The notes under the pieces: model-generated
Told to the model about the DNA's origin: nothing
What the model saw: the letters and a program-made list of their open reading frames with translations, nothing else
Databases searched by the model: none
Shown: in pieces, positions 63,103 to 64,000 of the stretch
How the letters are laid out: every line of letters begins with the position of its first letter
How positions within the stretch are numbered: the stretch's first letter is position 1
Made by a program: the position numbers and the translations under genes
Assembly (NCBI RefSeq): GCF_014192155.1
Contig: NZ_JACHXO010000001.1
Location: 395,972 to 459,971 of the forward strand
Source of the DNA: Roseateles terrae
GTDB lineage: Bacteria > Pseudomonadota > Gammaproteobacteria > Burkholderiales > Burkholderiaceae_C
Length of the DNA: 64,000 bases
Reading direction: 5' to 3'

Positions 63103-63726
63103 GTCGTCGTCGATCGTTGATGCGATTGCGCGGCTTAGCGGGGGACTGAAGCTCCCGCTGGTTTGCACCCCTTTGGCTGTGTTCACCCGGTCAGGCTCAT
63201 TCGTTACCGCTCCTTGGGTGGTGTGTGAGCAAGCTTGGTGATGCCCCTTGCCCCTTGCCGCTGCAGTGGCCGGGCGCTGGATGGGGTGACGGTCCTGGGC
63301 GGATGCGAGGCGGTCTTTGCCGCGCGCCCAATCTGGCCATACGCAGATCAGCACTCAGCCTGAGGTGAGCCGCGGCTGACGAGGTGGATGGGCTGCGGTG
63401 TGACGGCCATGGTTGCTGCCGCCCTGTCACCATTGCCGCTGCCGCTGCCGCTACCTTTGCAGTTGCCGCTGCCGCTGCCGCTGCTAGTCCGCAGTAGGTA
63501 CCGCCGCAACCATCAACGCTGACGACCCGCCGAACGCTGTTTTCCGCCAGTCCCTGGCCAGGCGCGCGCCGCCTGGATGGCGGAGTTCCATTGATCCCCA
63601 GGCACCGCGGCACCTTCAGACCCGACCCATTCATCGCCCGGATGGCGGGGTTGAATCGCCGGGCATCCGGCTTCATCGAGGGATGGAGCCACCCGAAGTC
63701 GCGCGTGCCTTCCCGAAAGTCTGTCC
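63103..63726. other. 624-bp intergenic region with hairpin and 20-bp direct repeat
   Basis: No convincing gene on either strand. A hairpin (AGCGGG 63137-63142, CCCGCT 63154-63159) follows the small membrane protein gene. A perfect 20-bp direct repeat made of GCCGCT units lies at 63433-63452 and 63463-63482, separated by ACCTTTGCAG. No cobalamin, TPP, FMN or SAM riboswitch core was recognised, although the length suits a regulated leader for the exported protein gene that follows. Confidence 0.6.
63433..63482. repeat. 20-bp direct repeat of GCCGCT hexamers
   Basis: Two identical 20-mers (63433-63452 and 63463-63482), each TT followed by three GCCGCT units, with a 10-bp spacer. Confidence 0.9.
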
Positions 63727-64000
63727 ATGTCCAATTTCTCCCCCGTCGTTCTGTCTTCCATCGCTCCCGGAACGTCCGCCCGCGATACCGCCCGTGATAC
63801 CGCCCGCAATACCATCCGCGTCACCCCCCGTATGGCGCGCACCGGCACATCCGCAGTGACGACGCTGACCGCGCTGACGCCCCTGAGCCAAGCGCTCGGT
63901 CTGGTTTTGGCGATGAGCTGCGGCGCCGCGATCGCACAGACGGTGACCCCTGCCACCGCCGCAAAGTCGTCCACCGCATCGAGCGCATCCACCGCATCCA
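63727..64000 (+). CDS. N-terminal fragment of an exported protein, possibly a TonB-dependent receptor (runs off window)
   Basis: From ATG 63727 the frame is open to the window end (91 residues). After about 40 Arg/Thr-rich residues comes a Sec-type signal: TALTPLSQALGLVLAMSCGAAIA with cleavage after AIA, followed by a Thr/Ala/Ser-rich start of the mature protein. Such long signal peptides are common in TonB-dependent receptors of Burkholderiales; that identity is only inferred. Three 12-bp units (63778-63813) encode ARDT-ARDT-ARNT before the signal. An internal ATG at 63832 (before ARTGTSAV) is an alternative start and would give a more normal signal peptide. Confidence 0.6.
   Translation, partial: MSNFSPVVLSSIAPGTSARDTARDTARNTIRVTPRMARTGTSAVTTLTALTPLSQALGLVLAMSCGAAIAQTVTPATAAKSSTASSASTAS
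63778..63813. repeat. Three 12-bp tandem units in the 5' end of the exported protein gene
   Basis: GCCCGCGATACC, GCCCGTGATACC, GCCCGCAATACC in direct succession, all in frame. Confidence 0.9.

Noticed and set aside
63103..63726. Possible cobalamin or TPP riboswitch before the exported protein gene
   Set aside because: Neither strand shows the conserved core sequences of these classes; only an unassigned hairpin and a direct repeat.

Overview
The window is 64 kb of uniformly GC-rich, gene-dense bacterial chromosome. The gene set points to a betaproteobacterium of the order Burkholderiales, most like the Roseateles/Mitsuaria/Pelomonas/Leptothrix group. The main markers are the order glyA-nrdR-minor pilins-ribD-ribBX-ribH-nusB, a ZipA C-terminal protein and LigA on the same strand, Ku/LigD, and a secreted family 3 pectate lyase that suggests a soil or plant-associated life. 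No rRNA, tRNA, CRISPR array, transposase or phage gene was recognised.

Layout. Positions 1-860 hold the 3' part of zipA. Positions 860-24,960 look accessory: an anchored protein of unknown function, a pectate lyase, the NHEJ pair ku-ligD, a very large hybrid histidine kinase facing a SixA-type phosphatase, a CorC/HlyC membrane protein, a HerA/DUF87 ATPase, and a compact R64-type type IVb pilus operon (pilS-L-N-O-P-Q-R-T) that ends in a strong intrinsic terminator. Core genes resume at ligA (24,977). Then come a tightly overlapping alkylation-repair operon (ada/alkA fusion, ogt, EamA exporter), phosphomannomutase and waaA, a lone PilB/GspE-type ATPase with four c-di-GMP-type N-terminal repeats, and pcp. 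A YafY/WYL regulator is broken by a 10-bp tandem duplication. LysE and tolQRA follow.

The minus-strand run from 49,591 to 38,992 goes fimT-pilE-pilW-pilX-pilV, ribD-ribBX-ribH-nusB, an aminotransferase, ybgC and tolQRA, with many 1-4 nt overlaps. Positions 49,770-51,920 hold a small redox/membrane operon (DUF2938, flavodoxin-like oxidoreductase, DUF2798) and a MerR regulator. A 19-bp-spaced promoter and a shared 16-bp operator tie the regulator to the operon. The rest holds nrdR, glyA, a lytic transglycosylase, ubiD, a YdcF-like protein, a 1,395-residue AsmA/DUF748 protein, msrA, a small membrane protein, and the start of an exported protein that leaves the window.

Most striking: (1) a MerR regulon readable entirely from sequence; (2) recurrent 9-bp-period minisatellites in four intergenic regions and in several protein linkers, one of them supplying the start codons of pilW; (3) the clean 10-bp duplication that breaks yafY; (4) a roughly 24-kb accessory block between zipA and ligA; (5) two different type IV pilus gene sets in one window; (6) a RibB protein whose GTP cyclohydrolase domain lacks its zinc cysteines, with no riboflavin synthase gene beside it.
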